Shown piece after piece: positions 42,594-51,022 of a stretch of 64,000 nucleotides of DNA. The position numbers and the translations under genes are program-made. Origin of the DNA: Amycolatopsis camponoti (GTDB lineage: Bacteria; Actinomycetota; Actinomycetes; Mycobacteriales; Pseudonocardiaceae). The stretch lies in the NCBI RefSeq assembly GCF_902497555.1, contig NZ_CABVGP010000001.1, positions 1,364,001 to 1,428,000 on the forward strand, in the 5' to 3' direction. Every line of letters starts with the position of its first letter. The stretch's first letter is position 1. The notes beneath the pieces are model-generated. The model was not told where the DNA came from and did not search any database. It saw only the letters and a program-made list of their open reading frames with translations.

Positions 42594-43826
42594 TCATCGG
42601 CTGCTCCACTGCGTCACGGTCCGAGCCGGCGTCCACCCGGTGAACCCCCCGAGCGGCGCCGCGCGTTCGACGGCGATCCGCAGCAGCTCACCACCCCGCT
42701 CGGCGTACAGGTCACCGAGGATCCGCTCGGCCTCCAGCGTCACCCCGTGCGCCACCAGCCGCGCGCCCGTGGACAGGCACGTGTCCAGCAGGCCCGGAGT
42801 CGTCAGGCCGCCGCCGATGAAGATCGCGTCCGGTGCCGGGAGCGCGCTCAACGACGCCGGGGCCGGGCCCGTCACCACCTCCAGCTCCGGCACCCCCAGG
42901 TCCAGTGCGTTCCGGCCGATCCGCTCGGCGCGGTCCGGGTCCTGCTCGATCGCGATGGCGCGGTTCAGCTCGTGCAGCCGCGACCACTCGATCCCGACGC
43001 TGCCCGCGCCCGCACCGACGTCCCACAGCAGCTCGCCGGGGCTCGGCGCGAGCCGCGCCAGCGCCGACACCCGCAGGTCGCGCTTCGTCAGCTGGCCGTC
43101 GTGGGAGTAGACGTCGTCCGGGATGCCGATCAGGGGCAATGCCAGCCCCTCGCACGTCAGCGCGAACACCGTCAACGGCCCGGGTTCGCCCTCCCAGCCG
43201 TCGGAGATGCGCTCGTCCGGCCCGCCGAGGTTTTCCAGCGCGAACAGCTCGGTCTCGCCGTACCCGCGCACCGTCAGCAGGGAGCGCAACGACGCCGCGT
43301 CGGCCCCCAGGACGAGCACCCGCCGCCCCGGCGCCAGCACCCGGGCGACGCGGGCCGACGACCGGCCGACGAGCGTCACCACCTCGGTCTCCTCGGCGGA
43401 CCAGCCCAGCCGGGCGCGGGCCAGTGTCACCGACGAGAGCGCGGGCAGCGCCTCGACCTCGTATCCATGGGCCACCAAGGTAGTGCCGACCCCCGACAAG
43501 AACGGATCTCCGCTGGCCAGGACGCAGATGCGTTCCCCGACGTGCTCCGCGATGACGGCGTCGAGCCCCGGCAGCAGCGGCGATGGCCACGGCTGGCTCG
43601 GGACGTCGGCGGGCAGGTAAGCCAGCTGCCGCGGCGCGCCCAGCACGACGTCGGCGCCGAGCACCAGGGCCTGGGCCTGCTCGGACAGGCCCGGCCACCC
43701 GTCGGCCCCGATCCCGACCACCGTCAGGCGTGTCCGGCGTTCCCGGGGCTCCCACCCCTCGGGAACGCCGTCGCCCTGGCGGGCGGCCGCGGGTCCAGTC
43801 GCAGGTCGGAGTGATTCTTCGCGCAC
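42594..43826 (-). CDS. cobL: precorrin-6Y C5,15-methyltransferase (decarboxylating)
   Basis: A 410-residue two-domain enzyme. Residues about 33-230 are a tetrapyrrole methylase (CbiE part): LTVVGIGADGWPGLSEQAQ and VLASGDPFLSGVGTTL. Residues 235-405 are the Rossmann methyltransferase/decarboxylase (CbiT part): LTKRDLRVSALARL, LLWDVGAGAGSVGIEWSRL and IFIGGGLTTPGLLD. It methylates C-5 and C-15 and removes the acetate carboxyl. The GTG start at 43826 gives a 30-residue leader that may be untranslated. Confidence 0.95.
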   Translation of the reverse strand: MREESLRPATGPAAARQGDGVPEGWEPRERRTRLTVVGIGADGWPGLSEQAQALVLGADVVLGAPRQLAYLPADVPSQPWPSPLLPGLDAVIAEHVGERICVLASGDPFLSGVGTTLVAHGYEVEALPALSSVTLARARLGWSAEETEVVTLVGRSSARVARVLAPGRRVLVLGADAASLRSLLTVRGYGETELFALENLGGPDERISDGWEGEPGPLTVFALTCEGLALPLIGIPDDVYSHDGQLTKRDLRVSALARLAPSPGELLWDVGAGAGSVGIEWSRLHELNRAIAIEQDPDRAERIGRNALDLGVPELEVVTGPAPASLSALPAPDAIFIGGGLTTPGLLDTCLSTGARLVAHGVTLEAERILGDLYAERGGELLRIAVERAAPLGGFTGWTPARTVTQWSSR

Positions 43827-43894
43827 GATTTCCCACCCTAAGCGAGGCCGGCGCTGTGCGATGATCGGCCGGTCGCCGAGCTGGAGGAGTGCTG
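43827..43894. promoter_or_regulatory. divergent promoter region cobL / chelatase-like gene
   Basis: A 68-bp spacer between divergent starts. It must hold promoters for both directions. I see no cobalamin riboswitch, unlike the cobN and cbtB leaders. CTGGAGGAG at 43881-43889 is the ribosome site of the rightward gene. Confidence 0.45.
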
Positions 43895-45847
43895 TTGAAG
43901 CCGTACCCGTTCACCGCCGTCGTCGGGATGCCGGACCTGCGCCTCGCGCTCGTCCTCTCCTCGATCTCGCCCGCCGTCGGCGGGGTGCTGGTGCGCGGCG
44001 AAAAGGGCACCGCGAAGTCGACCATGGTCCGCGCGCTGGCGGGCCTGCTGCCGAGCGTGGACGTCGTGGACAGCTGCCGGTTCTCCTGCGACCCCGCGGC
44101 GCCCGACCCGGTCTGCCCGGACGGCCCGCACGACGCGGCGCGGAGCCACCGCCGGCCGGCGAAGCTGGTCGAGCTGCCGGTCGGCGCGGCCGAGGACCGC
44201 GTCGTCGGCTCGCTGAACCTCGAACGCGCGCTGGGTGAAGGCGTCACGGACTACCAGCCGGGCCTCCTGGCCGCCGCGCACCGCGGGCTGCTCTACGTCG
44301 ACGAGGTCAACCTGCTCCACGACCACCTCGTCGACACCCTGCTCGACGCCGCCGCGATGGGCCGCGCGACCGTCGAGCGCGAGGGCGTCTCCGTGTCGCA
44401 CGCCGCGCGGTTCGTGCTGATCGGCACCATGAACCCCGAGGAAGGCGAGCTGCGGCCGCAGCTGCTCGACCGGTTCGGGCTGACCGTCGAGGTCGCCTCC
44501 AGCCGTGACCCCGAGCAGCGCGTCGAGGTCGTCCGGCGCCGCCTCGCCTACGAAGCCGATCCGGACGGTTTCGCCGCCCGCTACGCCGATGAAGACGCCC
44601 GGCTGGCCGAAGAGATCGAGTCGGCGCAGAAGCTGTTGCCGGCCGTGAAACTCCCCGACGACGCCCTGCGCCAGATCGCCGAGATCTGCGCGTCCTTCGA
44701 GGTCGACGGCATGCGCGCGGACATCGTCACGGCGCGCGCCGCGGTCGCGCACGCGGCCTGGGCCGGTCGTGACGAGGTGACCACCGACGACGTCCGCGTC
44801 GCCGCGCGGCTCGCGCTGCCGCACCGGCGCCGCCGGAACCCGTTCGACGCGCCCGGAATCTCGGAAGAGCAGCTGGAGCAGGCGTTGCAGGACGCCCAGC
44901 CCCCGGAGCCGGGCCCCGAGGACGACGGCCCCGGCTCGGGCTCGACGCCGGACGAAGCGCCATCCGAAGTGCCGCAAGGGGACGCGCCACAAGGCGAGCC
45001 TCAACAGAAGCAGAACGGCGGGCAGCAGAAGACCGTCGGCGCGGGCGAGACTTTCAAGGCCCGCGTGTTCCGCGTCAAAGGCACGGGCGAAGGCGAGCGA
45101 GGACGCCGTTCGCGCGCGATCACCGACAGCGGCCGCACCATCGGCGTCCAGCCCCCGAGCGTCCGGGACGGCCGGCCGCACCTGGTCGCGACCGTGAAAG
45201 CCGCGGCGCCGCACCAGAAGGCCCGCGGCCGCGACGGCGCCGGGCTGAAGCTGCGCCGTCAGGACCTCCGCTTCGCGCTGCGCGAAGGACGCGAAGGAAA
45301 CCTGGTCCTGTTCTGCGTCGACGCGTCCGGCTCGATGGGCGCGAAAGCGCGGATGCGCGAGGTCAAGTCCGCGGTGCTGTCCCTGCTGCTCGACGCCTAC
45401 CAGCGCCGCGACAAGGTCGGGCTCGTCACGTTCCGCGGCAACGCCGCCGAGCTGGCGCTGCCGCCGACGATCAGCGTCGACGCGGCCGCGTCCCGCCTCG
45501 AAGGCCTGCCGACCGGCGGCCGGACCCCCCTGGCCGAAGGCCTGCTGGAGGCCGCGCGGGTGCTGCGGGTCGAGGAGATCCGCGACCCGCGGCGCCGTCC
45601 GCTGCTGGTCGTCGTCACCGACGGCCGTGCCACCAGCGGACCCGACGCCGTCGCGCGCGCCCAGGCCGCGGCCGGGCTGCTCACCGGCGTAACCACGATC
45701 GTCATGGACTGCGAGAGCGGCAAAATGCGTCTGGGCCTGGCCGCCGACCTCGCCACCCACCTCGGCGCGGAGCACGTGCCCCTGGCCGACGTCGCCGCCG
45801 AGTCACTGGCCGACGCCGTCCGCGCCCGGACCGGGAAGGCCGCCTGA
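43895..45847 (+). CDS. fused chelatase ATPase/VWA protein (ChlI-ChlD type), probable cobaltochelatase partner
   Basis: A 650-residue protein combining an AAA+ ATPase (ChlI-like) with a metal-dependent VWA domain (ChlD-like). Walker A is VRGEKGTAKSTMVRAL, Walker B is LLYVDEVNLL, and sensor text reads LIGTMNPEEGELRPQLLDRF. After a Pro/Glu/Gln-rich linker (about 315-375) comes the MIDAS motif CVDASGSMGAKARM and, later, VVVTDGRATSG. In actinobacteria lacking CobS/CobT such proteins are thought to drive CobN. TTG 43895 is preferred because GGAGG is spaced 7 nt before it; GTG 43889 is too close. A TGATG overlap joins it to cobO. Confidence 0.92.
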   Translation: MKPYPFTAVVGMPDLRLALVLSSISPAVGGVLVRGEKGTAKSTMVRALAGLLPSVDVVDSCRFSCDPAAPDPVCPDGPHDAARSHRRPAKLVELPVGAAEDRVVGSLNLERALGEGVTDYQPGLLAAAHRGLLYVDEVNLLHDHLVDTLLDAAAMGRATVEREGVSVSHAARFVLIGTMNPEEGELRPQLLDRFGLTVEVASSRDPEQRVEVVRRRLAYEADPDGFAARYADEDARLAEEIESAQKLLPAVKLPDDALRQIAEICASFEVDGMRADIVTARAAVAHAAWAGRDEVTTDDVRVAARLALPHRRRRNPFDAPGISEEQLEQALQDAQPPEPGPEDDGPGSGSTPDEAPSEVPQGDAPQGEPQQKQNGGQQKTVGAGETFKARVFRVKGTGEGERGRRSRAITDSGRTIGVQPPSVRDGRPHLVATVKAAAPHQKARGRDGAGLKLRRQDLRFALREGREGNLVLFCVDASGSMGAKARMREVKSAVLSLLLDAYQRRDKVGLVTFRGNAAELALPPTISVDAAASRLEGLPTGGRTPLAEGLLEAARVLRVEEIRDPRRRPLLVVVTDGRATSGPDAVARAQAAAGLLTGVTTIVMDCESGKMRLGLAADLATHLGAEHVPLADVAAESLADAVRARTGKAA

Positions 45848-46461
45848 TGCCGCAGGGGAAACCGGACGTCGTCCCGGCCGACGGGCTGACCACGCGCCAG
45901 CGTCGCAACCGGCCGCTGCTCGCCGTGCACACCGGCGAGATGAAGGGCAAGTCGACCGCGGCGTTCGGGATGGCGTTGCGCGCGTGGAACCAGGGCTGGT
46001 CGATCGGGGTGTTCCAGTTCGTCAAGTCGGCGAAGTGGCGCGTCGGCGAGGAAGCCGCGTTCCGCGCGCTGGGCAAGCTGCACGACGACACCGGCGAGGG
46101 CGGGCCGGTCGAGTGGCACAAGATGGGCGAGGGCTGGAGCTGGGCGCGCAAGTCCGGCTCCGACGAGGACCACGCCGCGAACGCCCGGGAAGGCTGGGCG
46201 GAGATCAAGCGCCGGCTCGCCGCCGAGACGCACGACTTCTACGTCCTCGACGAGTTTTCCTACCTGCTCAAGTGGGGCTGGCTCGAAGTCGACGACGTCG
46301 TGTCCACTTTGGTCGACCGGCCCGGCCACCAGCACGTCGTCATCACCGGCCGGTACGCGCCGCCGGAGCTGGTCGAAGCCGCCGACCTCGTCGCCGAGAT
46401 GACCAAGGTCAAGCACCCGATGGACGCCGGCCAGAAGGGCCAGCGGGGGATCGAGTGGTAG
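45847..46461 (+). CDS. cobO: cob(I)yrinic acid a,c-diamide adenosyltransferase
   Basis: A 204-residue CobA/CobO-type ATP:corrinoid adenosyltransferase that adds the upper 5'-deoxyadenosyl ligand. The P-loop is HTGEMKGKSTAAFG, with WNQGWSIGVFQFVKS, DFYVLDEFSYLLKWG and HVVITGRYAPPELVEAADL typical of the family. ATG 45847 overlaps the previous stop. Confidence 0.97.
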   Translation: MPQGKPDVVPADGLTTRQRRNRPLLAVHTGEMKGKSTAAFGMALRAWNQGWSIGVFQFVKSAKWRVGEEAAFRALGKLHDDTGEGGPVEWHKMGEGWSWARKSGSDEDHAANAREGWAEIKRRLAAETHDFYVLDEFSYLLKWGWLEVDDVVSTLVDRPGHQHVVITGRYAPPELVEAADLVAEMTKVKHPMDAGQKGQRGIEW

Positions 46462-47792
46462 CGCGGGTGGTCGTCGCCGCGCCCGGTTCGGGGCACGGCA
46501 AGACCACCATCGCCGCCGGGCTGATGGCGGCGCTGCGCGAGGCCGGGCACCGCGTCTCCGGGCACAAGGTCGGCCCCGACTTCATCGACCCGAGCTACCA
46601 CGCGCTCGCCACCGGGCGTCCCGCGCGCAACCTGGACCCGTTCCTGCAGGGTGAGGACCGGCTGATCCCGTTGCTGCGGCATGGTTCCGCCGGTGCCGAC
46701 ATCGCCGTCATCGAAGGCGTGATGGGCCTGTTCGACGGCGCTTTGGGCACCGAGGGCTACGCCTCGACCGCGCACGTCGCCCGGCTCCTCGACGCGCCGG
46801 TGGTGCTGGTGGTGGACGCGTCGGCGGCGTCGCGCAGCGTCGCGGCGACGGTCCTCGGGTTCGCCTCCTACGACACGCGGGTGCGGCTGGCCGGGGTCAT
46901 CCTCAACAAGCTGGGCTCGCAGCGGCACCTCGACGAGATCGCGTCCGCGCTGGAGGCCACCGGCGTCCCGCTGCTGGGAGCGTTGTACCGCAACGAAGAG
47001 ATCCACGCGCCGAGCCGGCACCTCGGGCTCGTCCCGGCGGCCGAACGCGCCGACGACGCCCAGCGCGTGCTGCCGTCGCTGGCCGCGTGGGTGCGGGACG
47101 GCGTCGACCTCGAAGCGATCGTCCGGATCGCGTCCGGGGCCTCACGGCTTTCCGCTCCGGCCTGGGAACCGCCCGTGGTGGACGGACGGCGAGTGACCGT
47201 CGCGGCTGCCGGTGGTCCCGCGTTCACCTTCCGCTACACCGAGAACATCGAGCTGCTGGCGGCGTGCGGGGTCGACGTGGTCGACGTCGATCCGTTGCGG
47301 GACAAGACGTTGCCGGACGGGTGCGCCGGGTTGTACTTCGGCGGCGGGTTCCCCGAGGTGCACGCGGCGGAGCTGTCGGCCAACACGGCGTTGCGCGCCG
47401 AGGTGGCTTCGGCGATTTCCCGGGGCATGCCGGTCAGCGCGGAATGCGCGGGGCTGCTGTACCTGTGCCAGTCCCTGGACGACGTGCCCATGGTCGGCGC
47501 CGTGCCCGCGGACGCGAAGATGACGGCCCGCGGCAAGCTCGGTTACCGGCGTGCGGTCGCCGTCGAGGACAACGTCCTGGCCACGGCCGGTCAGCGCGTC
47601 ACCGGGCACGAATTCCACCGCACCGAGGTCACGCCGGCGCACGGCGCGACGGCCGCCTGGGGCTGGGATCGGCAGCTGGACGGCTTCGCGTCGCCGACGC
47701 TGCACGCGTCCTACCTGCACGTTCACTGGGCCGGGTATCCCGAGCTGGCCCAGCGGTTCGCGGAGCGGGTCCGGGCTCATGGCTCTGTCTGA
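46455..47792 (+). CDS. cobB: cobyrinic/hydrogenobyrinic acid a,c-diamide synthase
   Basis: A 445-residue ATP- and glutamine-dependent amidase for the a and c side chains. The N-terminal domain has the P-loop APGSGHGKTTIAAGLM and HKVGPDFIDPSYHALAT. The C-terminal class I glutaminase has GLYFGGGFPEVHAAEL and the nucleophile Cys in SAECAGLLYLCQSL, with HGSV at the end. GTG 46455 overlaps cobO by 7 nt, with GGGGGA upstream; GTG 46467 is an alternative. Confidence 0.96.
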   Translation: MVARVVVAAPGSGHGKTTIAAGLMAALREAGHRVSGHKVGPDFIDPSYHALATGRPARNLDPFLQGEDRLIPLLRHGSAGADIAVIEGVMGLFDGALGTEGYASTAHVARLLDAPVVLVVDASAASRSVAATVLGFASYDTRVRLAGVILNKLGSQRHLDEIASALEATGVPLLGALYRNEEIHAPSRHLGLVPAAERADDAQRVLPSLAAWVRDGVDLEAIVRIASGASRLSAPAWEPPVVDGRRVTVAAAGGPAFTFRYTENIELLAACGVDVVDVDPLRDKTLPDGCAGLYFGGGFPEVHAAELSANTALRAEVASAISRGMPVSAECAGLLYLCQSLDDVPMVGAVPADAKMTARGKLGYRRAVAVEDNVLATAGQRVTGHEFHRTEVTPAHGATAAWGWDRQLDGFASPTLHASYLHVHWAGYPELAQRFAERVRAHGSV

Positions 47793-48834
47793 TTCCGCCT
47801 CCGCGGGAGGGAGTACGTCGGCGGGCTACGACCTGCACCACCACGGCGATCGCGAGGTCGGGCCGGGGCTGGTCGACCTCGCCGTGAACGTCCGGCTGCC
47901 GCGGCCGCCCGCGTGGCTGCGGCAGGAGCTGGTGTCCGCGGTGGACTCGCTGGCGGCCTATCCGTCCACTGTGGACGCTGTCGACGCGGTGGCTCTCCGG
48001 CACGGTCGTCCCGCTTCGGAGGTCCTGGTCACCGCGGGTGCCGCGGAGGCGTTCACGCTGCTGGCTTCGGCTCTCCGGCCGCGGCACGCGGTGGTCGTGC
48101 ACCCGCAGTTCACCGAGCCGGAAGCGGCTCTTCGCGCCGCTGGCCACGCCGTCTCACGCGTGATCTTGTCCGAAGCGGACGGCTTCGTGCTCGACCCCGC
48201 GCTGGTCCCGTCCGACGCGGACCTGGTGTTCGTCGGCAACCCGACGAACCCGACGTCGGTCCTGCACCCGGCGGCGGCACTGCTCGCGCTGGCGCGTCCC
48301 GGGCGGTTGCTCGTGGTCGACGAGGCGTTCCTGGACGCGGTGCCCGGCGAAAGCGAAAGCCTCGCTCTGGGTGTCCCGGGCGTCGTCGTGCTACGCAGCC
48401 TGACGAAGACGTGGGGCCTGGCCGGGCTGCGGGCGGGGTACTTACTCGCGCCGTCGGACGTCGTCGAACGGCTGCGAGCGGTGCAGGTGCCGTGGTCGGT
48501 GTCCACTTTGGCCGGAGTGGCGACGGTGGCGTGCTGCCGTCCGGCCGCCTTGGAGGAAGCGGAAAAGCTGGCGATCGCGGCGGAAGCCGACCGCGAGTAC
48601 CTGGTGTCGGGCCTGGCGTCCACCGGAGTCCCGGTCCTGGGCGACCCGCGCGGCCCGTTCGTGCTGGTGCGGGTTCCGGACGGCGCTTCGGTGCGGGCCC
48701 GGCTGCGGGAAGCGGGCTTCGCGGTGCGTCGCGGCGACACGTTCCCGGGTCTCGGACCCGATCACCTGCGCCTGGCGGTCCGCGACCGCGCGACGACGGA
48801 TGCGTTCTTGAGCGCGCTCGGAAAAATCTTGTAA
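47779..48834 (+). CDS. cobC: L-threonine-phosphate decarboxylase-like aminotransferase (CobC)
   Basis: A 351-residue PLP enzyme of the aminotransferase class I/II fold. In this context it probably makes the aminopropanol phosphate (or equivalent) linker. The N-terminal DLHHHGDREVGPGLVDLAVN is the CobC/CobD-type HGG-like segment. The PLP Lys lies in LRSLTKTWGLAGLRAGY and the Asp in LLVVDEAFLD. It overlaps the cobB end by 14 nt. STVD at 47964-47976 is written as a perfect GTCCAC-T-GTGGAC palindrome, and STL codons at about 46303 and 48502 use a similar rare-codon string. Confidence 0.9.
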   Translation: MALSDSASAGGSTSAGYDLHHHGDREVGPGLVDLAVNVRLPRPPAWLRQELVSAVDSLAAYPSTVDAVDAVALRHGRPASEVLVTAGAAEAFTLLASALRPRHAVVVHPQFTEPEAALRAAGHAVSRVILSEADGFVLDPALVPSDADLVFVGNPTNPTSVLHPAAALLALARPGRLLVVDEAFLDAVPGESESLALGVPGVVVLRSLTKTWGLAGLRAGYLLAPSDVVERLRAVQVPWSVSTLAGVATVACCRPAALEEAEKLAIAAEADREYLVSGLASTGVPVLGDPRGPFVLVRVPDGASVRARLREAGFAVRRGDTFPGLGPDHLRLAVRDRATTDAFLSALGKIL

Positions 48835-48918
48835 ACACCGACAGGGGGCTGTCGCCACCACCGCCGAGAGTGGGTGTCGCCGCCGGGAAAGGCCTGGCGT
48901 GGCAGTGGAAGGAACGAC

Positions 48919-49284
48919 ATGCCCCGATTCAACGACGTCGCCTGGTTCGAGATCGGCGCCGCCGACCCGGCGGCCGCCGAACGGTTCTACGGCGAGGTCT
49001 TCGGCTGGAGCGTCGCGCAGGACGACTCGGCCAGTACCGATGCCGCCTACCGGGTGATCGACACCGGCGGTTCGCGCGGCGGGCTCTTCGCGACCAAGGG
49101 TGAAATGCCCGACTACGCGGTGTTCACCGTGCTCGTCGAGGACGTCGAAGCCGCGTGCCGCCGGGTCGAGGCGGCCGGCGGGAAGGTGCAGCGGCCGCCG
49201 ACGGTCAACCCGGTCGGCGTGACGTTCGCGCACGTGCTGGACCCGGCGGGCAACCACTTCTCGGTGTTCACTCCGCCAAGCTGA
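48919..49284 (+). CDS. VOC-family (glyoxalase-like) protein
   Basis: A 121-residue single VOC domain: FNDVAWFEIGAADPAAAERFYGEVFGWSV (given here as ADPAAAERFYGEVFGWSV) and, at the end, VLDPAGNHFSVF. Metal ligands are plausible in the first strand and at Glu/His positions near the end, but the set is not complete by eye. The ATG follows GGAAGGAACGAC. Function may be resistance or lyase-like; unknown. Its 3' end overlaps the convergent WYL gene by 17 nt. Confidence 0.88.
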   Translation: MPRFNDVAWFEIGAADPAAAERFYGEVFGWSVAQDDSASTDAAYRVIDTGGSRGGLFATKGEMPDYAVFTVLVEDVEAACRRVEAAGGKVQRPPTVNPVGVTFAHVLDPAGNHFSVFTPPS

Positions 49285-49969
49285 GCTGCTCGACCACGCC
49301 GTACGGGATGTCGAGGTCCTCGCGCCGCAGCGGGCGGGGCGGGGGTACCTCGGCGGTGACCGAGACCGAGGTGATCCGGTCGGCGCGGAAGGCGCGGATC
49401 TCTTCGCGCAGCCGGCACCAGGCCACCAGGTACCAGTGCTCGGGCTTGCCGACGAACCCCAGCGGCTCGATGTCCCGCCGCGTCTCGGCGCCTCCGCGGT
49501 CGCCGTAGCCGATGCGCAGGACGCGGCGGGTGACGAGCGCGTCGGACAGCACGCGGGGGATCGGCGGGAGGTCGCGCGGGTCTTCGAGGAAGTGGACCCG
49601 GCCGGCCAGGGCTTCGGCCGCGGCGGCGTCGTCCTCCTGCATCGCGGCGACGAGCTTGCGCAGCGCCGAGCTCGCTTCGGTGCGGAACGGCGTGCCCGCC
49701 AGCCGCTTGAGCGCCATGGCCATCGCGACAGCCTCGCCGGGGGTCAGGTTGACCGGCGGCAGGGTGCGCGCCTTGTCGAGGCAGTACCCGCCGGTGCGGC
49801 CGGGTTCGGCGTAGATCGGCGTGCCCGACTGCTGCAGCGCGCTGATGTCGCGCTCGACGGTGCGGGTGCTGACTTCGAACCGGCTCGCGAGCCAGCGCGC
49901 ACTGCGCGGCCGCGGCGCGACGGCGCGAAGTTCTTCGACGAGGGCGTAGAGACGGTCGGTCCGGTTCAC
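49268..49969 (-). CDS. WYL-domain HTH transcriptional regulator (YafY type)
   Basis: A 233-residue regulator. The N-terminal winged helix (HTH_11) reads ARWLASRFEVSTRTVERDIS and GTPIYAEPGRTGGYCLD. The C-terminal WYL domain has VLRIGYGDRGG, DIEPLGFVGKPEHWYLVAWC and FRADRITSVSV. WYL domains bind small ligands or nucleic acids. GTG 49969 is the natural start. It may regulate the convergent VOC gene. Confidence 0.92.
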   Translation of the reverse strand: MNRTDRLYALVEELRAVAPRPRSARWLASRFEVSTRTVERDISALQQSGTPIYAEPGRTGGYCLDKARTLPPVNLTPGEAVAMAMALKRLAGTPFRTEASSALRKLVAAMQEDDAAAAEALAGRVHFLEDPRDLPPIPRVLSDALVTRRVLRIGYGDRGGAETRRDIEPLGFVGKPEHWYLVAWCRLREEIRAFRADRITSVSVTAEVPPPRPLRREDLDIPYGVVEQLSLAE

Positions 49970-50001
49970 GGTCCGCACTTTAGGCGTGGGGTACGACGTT
50001 T

Positions 50002-50748
50002 TCAGGCGAGCGCGAGCAGCGAGGCGGCGACGGCGACCTCGACCCCGGCACCGAGGACGTCGCCCGTGACGCCACCGAGCCGCTTGGTGCACCTGGCCAG
50101 CAGAACCGCGGTCACGGCGTAGGCGAGCACCACGGCCAACGGGCCCCGCCACCAGGCCATCCCCGGAAGCAGGGCGCTCGCGCCGGCGGCGGCCACGCCG
50201 ATCACGATCGCGGCCGTTCTCGGCACCGAGCCGGCGACGGTAGCACCCAGTCCTTCGGGCCGCGCGGACGGCACCCCGCGCGCGCAGGACATCGAGAGCG
50301 TGCAGCGTCCGACGAGCACGCTCACGACGACGGCTTCGAGCGGCCGGTCCGCCCCGGCGAGCGCACCGACCTGGACGAGCAGGACGAAGACGAGCGTGGC
50401 GACACCGGTGGGCCCGGAGTCCCCGCGCCGCATGACGTCGAGAGCCTTGGCACGGTCGTAGGAGGCACCGAGGCCGTCGGCGGTGTCGGCGAGCCCGTCG
50501 AGGTGCAGCCCCCGGCTCCCAAGAGCGACGGCCCCAAGGGCAAGCGCGGCAACGGCGATCTTCGGGAGGCCGAGGGCGTTCCCGCAGGCGACGACGAGTC
50601 CCGCGGCCGCGGCGAGCGGAAGGGCGGCGAGGGGAGCGAGCACCATGGCGCCCCCGGCGACCCGCCGATCGATGACGCGGGGCGCCGGGACGGAGACGGT
50701 GGTCAGCGTCCCGACGGCCATCCGCGCGGAGTCGGCCCAGCGGCTCAT
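50002..50748 (-). CDS. cobS: adenosylcobinamide-GDP ribazoletransferase (cobalamin synthase)
   Basis: A 248-residue membrane enzyme that joins AdoCbi-GDP and alpha-ribazole, the last assembly step. The acidic motif GLHLDGLADTADGLGAS, followed by RRGDSGPTGVATLV, is the CobS hallmark. Six or seven membrane spans surround it. The ATG at 50748 lies directly after a repeat of about 125 bp that also precedes cobQ. Confidence 0.96.
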   Translation of the reverse strand: MSRWADSARMAVGTLTTVSVPAPRVIDRRVAGGAMVLAPLAALPLAAAAGLVVACGNALGLPKIAVAALALGAVALGSRGLHLDGLADTADGLGASYDRAKALDVMRRGDSGPTGVATLVFVLLVQVGALAGADRPLEAVVVSVLVGRCTLSMSCARGVPSARPEGLGATVAGSVPRTAAIVIGVAAAGASALLPGMAWWRGPLAVVLAYAVTAVLLARCTKRLGGVTGDVLGAGVEVAVAASLLALA

Positions 50749-50750
50749 GC

Positions 50751-50875
50751 CGGGTAGTCCACAGGCAACCCGGTGCGAGCGGAGTTGTCCACTGATCGCC
50801 GAGCGGCGAGTTTTGCCTGGTAGGAGCCGGTAGACTGGACCGGGGACGCCCCCCAGGGAGTGGCGGGAGCTGCGC
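50751..50875 (-). repeat. inverted repeat with twin DnaA-box-like sites, copy 1 (before cobS)
   Basis: Read on the minus strand, this stretch aligns along about 125 bp with 53651-53773 on the plus strand. The shared core CCACTCCCTGGGGGGCGTCC is followed by GTCCAGTCTA, CGGCGATC and GTGGACAACTCCGC. Two DnaA-box-like nonamers lie 30 bp apart (TAGTCCACA at 50755-50763, TTGTCCACT at 50785-50793). Copy 1 ends at the cobS start codon. Confidence 0.85.
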
Positions 50876-50990
50876 CCGCACCAGGCTCATGTGCGCGGGC
50901 CGGAGTCAAGGCCAACAGCGGCGAGGGGAATGCACCCAGCGCCACGTCGGGACGCCCTGCCCCGCGCATCGACGACCGACCGGCTTCGCC

Positions 50991-51018
50991 GGGCCCCTGC
51001 CGGGAAGCAGCGGGGCCC
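50991..51018 (-). terminator. candidate terminator after cobT
   Basis: GGGCCCCTGC (50991-51000) pairs with GCA and GGGGCCC (51007-51018, with a small bulge) just past the cobT stop. The stem is strong but no T run is visible. Confidence 0.5.
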
Positions 51019-51022
51019 GCCC

